Below are positions 18,914 through 21,182 of a stretch of 21,182 bases of DNA, one piece after another (position 1 is the stretch's first letter; every line of letters starts with the position of its first letter). The notes beneath the pieces were generated by a model, which saw only the letters and a list, made by a program, of their open reading frames with translations, was not told the DNA's origin and did no database searches. The position numbers and the translations under genes were made by a program. Origin of the DNA: Zoopage sp. CT-All (lineage: Eukaryota > Zoopagomycota > Zoopagomycetes > Zoopagales > Zoopagaceae); NCBI GenBank assembly GCA_004114245.1, contig QZWS01000154.1, positions 1 through 21,182 of the forward strand, in the 5' to 3' direction.

Positions 18914-20468
18914 TCAAACGGCCACGGCGCATCCCTGTTGTTCCGTTGTGATCCGCGAGAGTCGGGGGGTCGGTAATGGCGAGGGCAAAGAGGAGGAAGG
19001 TGAGCCCTCATCCTTGTCTAGGCAAGGGACCCGTTTTTGACCATACGCCACGTAAAAAATATGAAAGCTCTTGTACCTCTCGACCTCAAGCGCGCTCACC
19101 ATCATCGCGTCCTCGTATTCATGAATATTCACACCGGCGCCATGGACAATCATCGGCGTCATGGCGTTCCAAAATGCCTGCTCGTTCTCTTTCAACAGCG
19201 TCCCGATCTTGCCGCCAAAGTCCCCAGTAGGTAGCCGAAATATCTCCTGCTTGACACCGGTGACTTTGGCCTGTTGCAATAGCGATTTCAACCCGGGTTG
19301 CGATCCGATATGAACATTAATCCCTCGACTGGCCATTGCACGCTCAATCCAATGCCAGAGCTGAGTGGTGGTGGGTCCATTGTTGCCTCCAAAGCCATCG
19401 ACCTCGACCAATTCGATCCACCCTCCTGGTTTGGTGACCCGTTCCAATTCACTAAGCACAAAGATCCAATCCTGAGGTCGCAATCCCGCGACAAGTAGCC
19501 GCTGATATACAAAATCAAAGGTATTATCCGCGAATGGAAGTGGGTCAAGGATGTTGTGTTGGACAAAGCAACAATTGCCTGGGATAACCGTTGTCGGAAA
19601 AACTGCCGACATGTCAATACCGGTAATGGTCGCATCTGGGAACTCGTTGGCCATCTCCTATCAAACATAACCACAACAAGACAAACACCAGTATGGGCGT
19701 GGGTTAAGTTGGTATAGAGTAGAAAGCGGTTGGCGACGTGTTGTCCAATAACATAAAACCGTAGCTTCCTTCGTAATTTTGGGGGAGTGGGTTGTTTTTG
19801 CATGTTGATGGTACCTGCAGGATATAAAGTCGCAAAAAAAAATTTAGTGTGAGAATCCTTACCATGGTCCAAGTCCCAGGGCCGCAGCCCACATCCAAAA
19901 TAGATCGGACCTGTTGATGTAGAAAAAGTCGAGGAACAAGTAGAAAAATAAAAGAAAACGGTCAGCGCCCGACTGTGCAGTCTATGTTTAGGTCAGGCTG
20001 GTACAGGGTGCCCGAAACTGGCCGCCAAGAGTGCGACTATTTCGCCGAAGGAAAAGGCGCCCATGTGAGATCCTACCACGTACCTTTGCCTTGTCGAGTG
20101 GCGACTTGTAGTTTCCGTGCATGGCATAACGTAATATAAAGTGCTGGAGCGGGCATTACAAGGCAGAACTGGTCAGTCCATGAACCGCGTAAACGCAAGC
20201 TGATACTTTTTCATTCATTTTTAGCCTTGTTGATGATTTACCTGGAGTTGCAACCTAAGACAGTGCATGAGGAAATGGTGTAATGGCGTTCGGGAACAGA
20301 AGTGATGAGCGACGTGAGTAGTGTGATTAGGTAGCCCTTTCCCTGGATTATTCTTCCGGTAGATCGATGTTCGTACCTGTCCACCCTGCATGACGTCGTA
20401 ATGGAAGACAGCAAAGGAAGGGAAGGTACATGTATCAGTGCGAGAACGGAGTTTTCTTGGAATCCCAT
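18914..20468 (-). CDS. Class I SAM-dependent methyltransferase
   Basis: Transfers a methyl group from S-adenosylmethionine to an unknown acceptor. Exons on the minus strand: 20468-20377, 20254-20242 (13 nt), 20143-20084, 19910-19863 and 19657-18914, giving 318 residues. All introns are GT-AG (122, 98, 173 and 205 bp) and phases agree. Joined exons read DRLQLQHFILRYAMHGNYKS, then motif I VRSILDVGCGPGTWTME (56-72), then EFPDATITGIDMS with acidic Asp86 for SAM binding. Later come NILDPLPFADNTFDFVY and the post-motif LERVTKPGGWIELVEVDGF. This layout matches the many fungal methyltransferases that carry RLxLQHF-RYA before motif I. The C-terminal 40 residues are Ser/Pro-rich. The first 30 residues do not match the family well, so the true N terminus may differ or lie further upstream. 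It is convergent with the LRR gene, 92 bp apart. Confidence 0.85.
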
Positions 20469-21145
20469 TTTCTGGCTCAAAACAATTATCCGCAAACCAG
20501 CAACAGCCTGGCGGGGAACACGTGTAATGAGGTACGCGAGTGCTGTGTGTGTTGTCCCCACTGTGTAATTCAGCCCACCCCAGCCATATCGGCGATCACC
20601 ATTCTTTTGTGTATGCCTGTGTCATTGCCAGGTGCGCAACGGGAGCGGAGTGTGTGTAGGTTACGATTCAAGACAAACAATGTCGAGGGATTAGCAGAGC
20701 GAGACAGAAGGAATGGCGAGCGCTGTCTTGGTTTGAAGAGCGTCCGCATTTGGGACCACTCAGTGATCCTAGTTGTGCGATTTAAGTTTGTGCTCGCTCT
20801 ACATGTTGCGTTTGCCCGTTTGTTTGTCGCCGTTGGTGCTGCTACCGCCACTGTTGCTGGTTGTGCATGTGGCAACATGGAAAGTGTTTTCCGTCGCGTT
20901 ACACTGCGGGCGCAGGGTAAGAAGCATGAGAGATGCATCGATGAAGAATGTCATTGCCGCAGATTGGGATCGCACGCCTGTGAAGGCGCTCAAAACAGCT
21001 AATGAGGCAAGAGGTGGCGAGGCCGAAGCAGGGGTAACGCGGAAAACACACAGGAGCACAAAGACACAGACACCAATGACCACTCCCTAGCTTGTACGAC
21101 GCATCCACAGTAAACACTCGAGGGCGATCAATGGCCACCAAAACC

Positions 21146-21147
<2 letters not shown>
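20469..21147. other. Region upstream of the methyltransferase, no gene seen
   Basis: Frames on both strands reach up to about 190 codons, but they overlap each other and show no family likeness. The stretch should hold the promoter and possibly the true first exon of the methyltransferase. I searched the minus strand for a segment resembling the usual N-terminal pattern (Tyr-x-Leu-Pro-Asn-Asp before Asp-Arg-Leu) and found no convincing match. Confidence 0.4.

Positions 21148-21181
<34 letters not shown>
21148..21181. repeat. Homopolymer run of 34 A
   Basis: Thirty-four consecutive A, then one C at the window end. It may be a true A-tract, the tail of a retrotransposed element running off the window, or an assembly artefact near a contig end. 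No element body is recognised upstream of it. Confidence 0.9.

Positions 21182-21182
<1 letters not shown>

Noticed and set aside
20430-21002. A 190-codon open frame on the plus strand near the window end
   Set aside because: Its sequence has no recognisable domain and overlaps several other long frames on both strands; it also covers the likely first exon and promoter of the methyltransferase.
1-21182. tRNA, 5S rRNA genes or a CRISPR array
   Set aside because: No B-box with cloverleaf, no 5S-like sequence and no regularly spaced repeat array were found by eye. The few GTTCGA words lie in coding sequence or lack the other arms.

Overview
The window looks like nuclear DNA of an early-diverging filamentous fungus. 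The genes have short GT-AG introns (about 87-205 bp, with two longer ones), pyrimidine-rich leaders, TATA boxes and AATAAA signals. The mix of conserved eukaryotic genes, an F-box/LRR-style leucine-rich gene and a fungal class I methyltransferase would suit Mortierellomycotina (Mortierella and kin). That placement is inference from gene content and style, not proven.

Layout, left to right. (1) 1-1098, plus: the 3' end of the splicing factor gene SF3B3/RSE1, cut by the window edge. (2) 1503-3376, minus: a nodulin-like MFS transporter, convergent with SF3B3, with its own TATA box and pyrimidine tract upstream. (3) About 3.74-7.34 kb: a gene-poor stretch. (4) 7343-8873, plus: a hotdog/PaaI thioesterase-like protein with a hydrophobic N-terminal segment and low-complexity insertions. 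(5) 9016-10479, minus: ribosomal protein S23 (uS12), with a 4-nt first coding segment and two long introns. (6) 11139-12571, plus: an FSP1/AIFM2-like FAD oxidoreductase, divergent from RPS23 and sharing a 660-bp intergenic region with it. (7) About 12.6-15.35 kb: a second gene-poor stretch with a 46-bp tandem repeat and small palindromes. (8) About 15.56-15.93 kb, plus: a small, cysteine-rich, secreted KP4-like (killer toxin family) gene behind a clear TATA box. (9) About 16.43-16.91 kb, minus: decayed leucine-rich tandem-repeat coding sequence. (10) 17292-18821, plus: an LRR-type protein without a visible F-box. (11) 18914-20468, minus: a class I SAM-dependent methyltransferase in about five exons, one of 13 nt. 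(12) 20.47-21.18 kb: no gene seen, ending in a run of 34 A.

The genes do not form an obvious pathway or cluster. Splicing factor, ribosomal protein and FSP1-like genes are housekeeping. The accessory part is the right half, where the KP4-like gene, the decayed repeat gene, the LRR gene and the methyltransferase lie. The most interesting item is the KP4-like gene, whose ten cysteines and GSSQC / GCKGCGS motifs are clear. I found no strong case for a wholly new multi-gene system.
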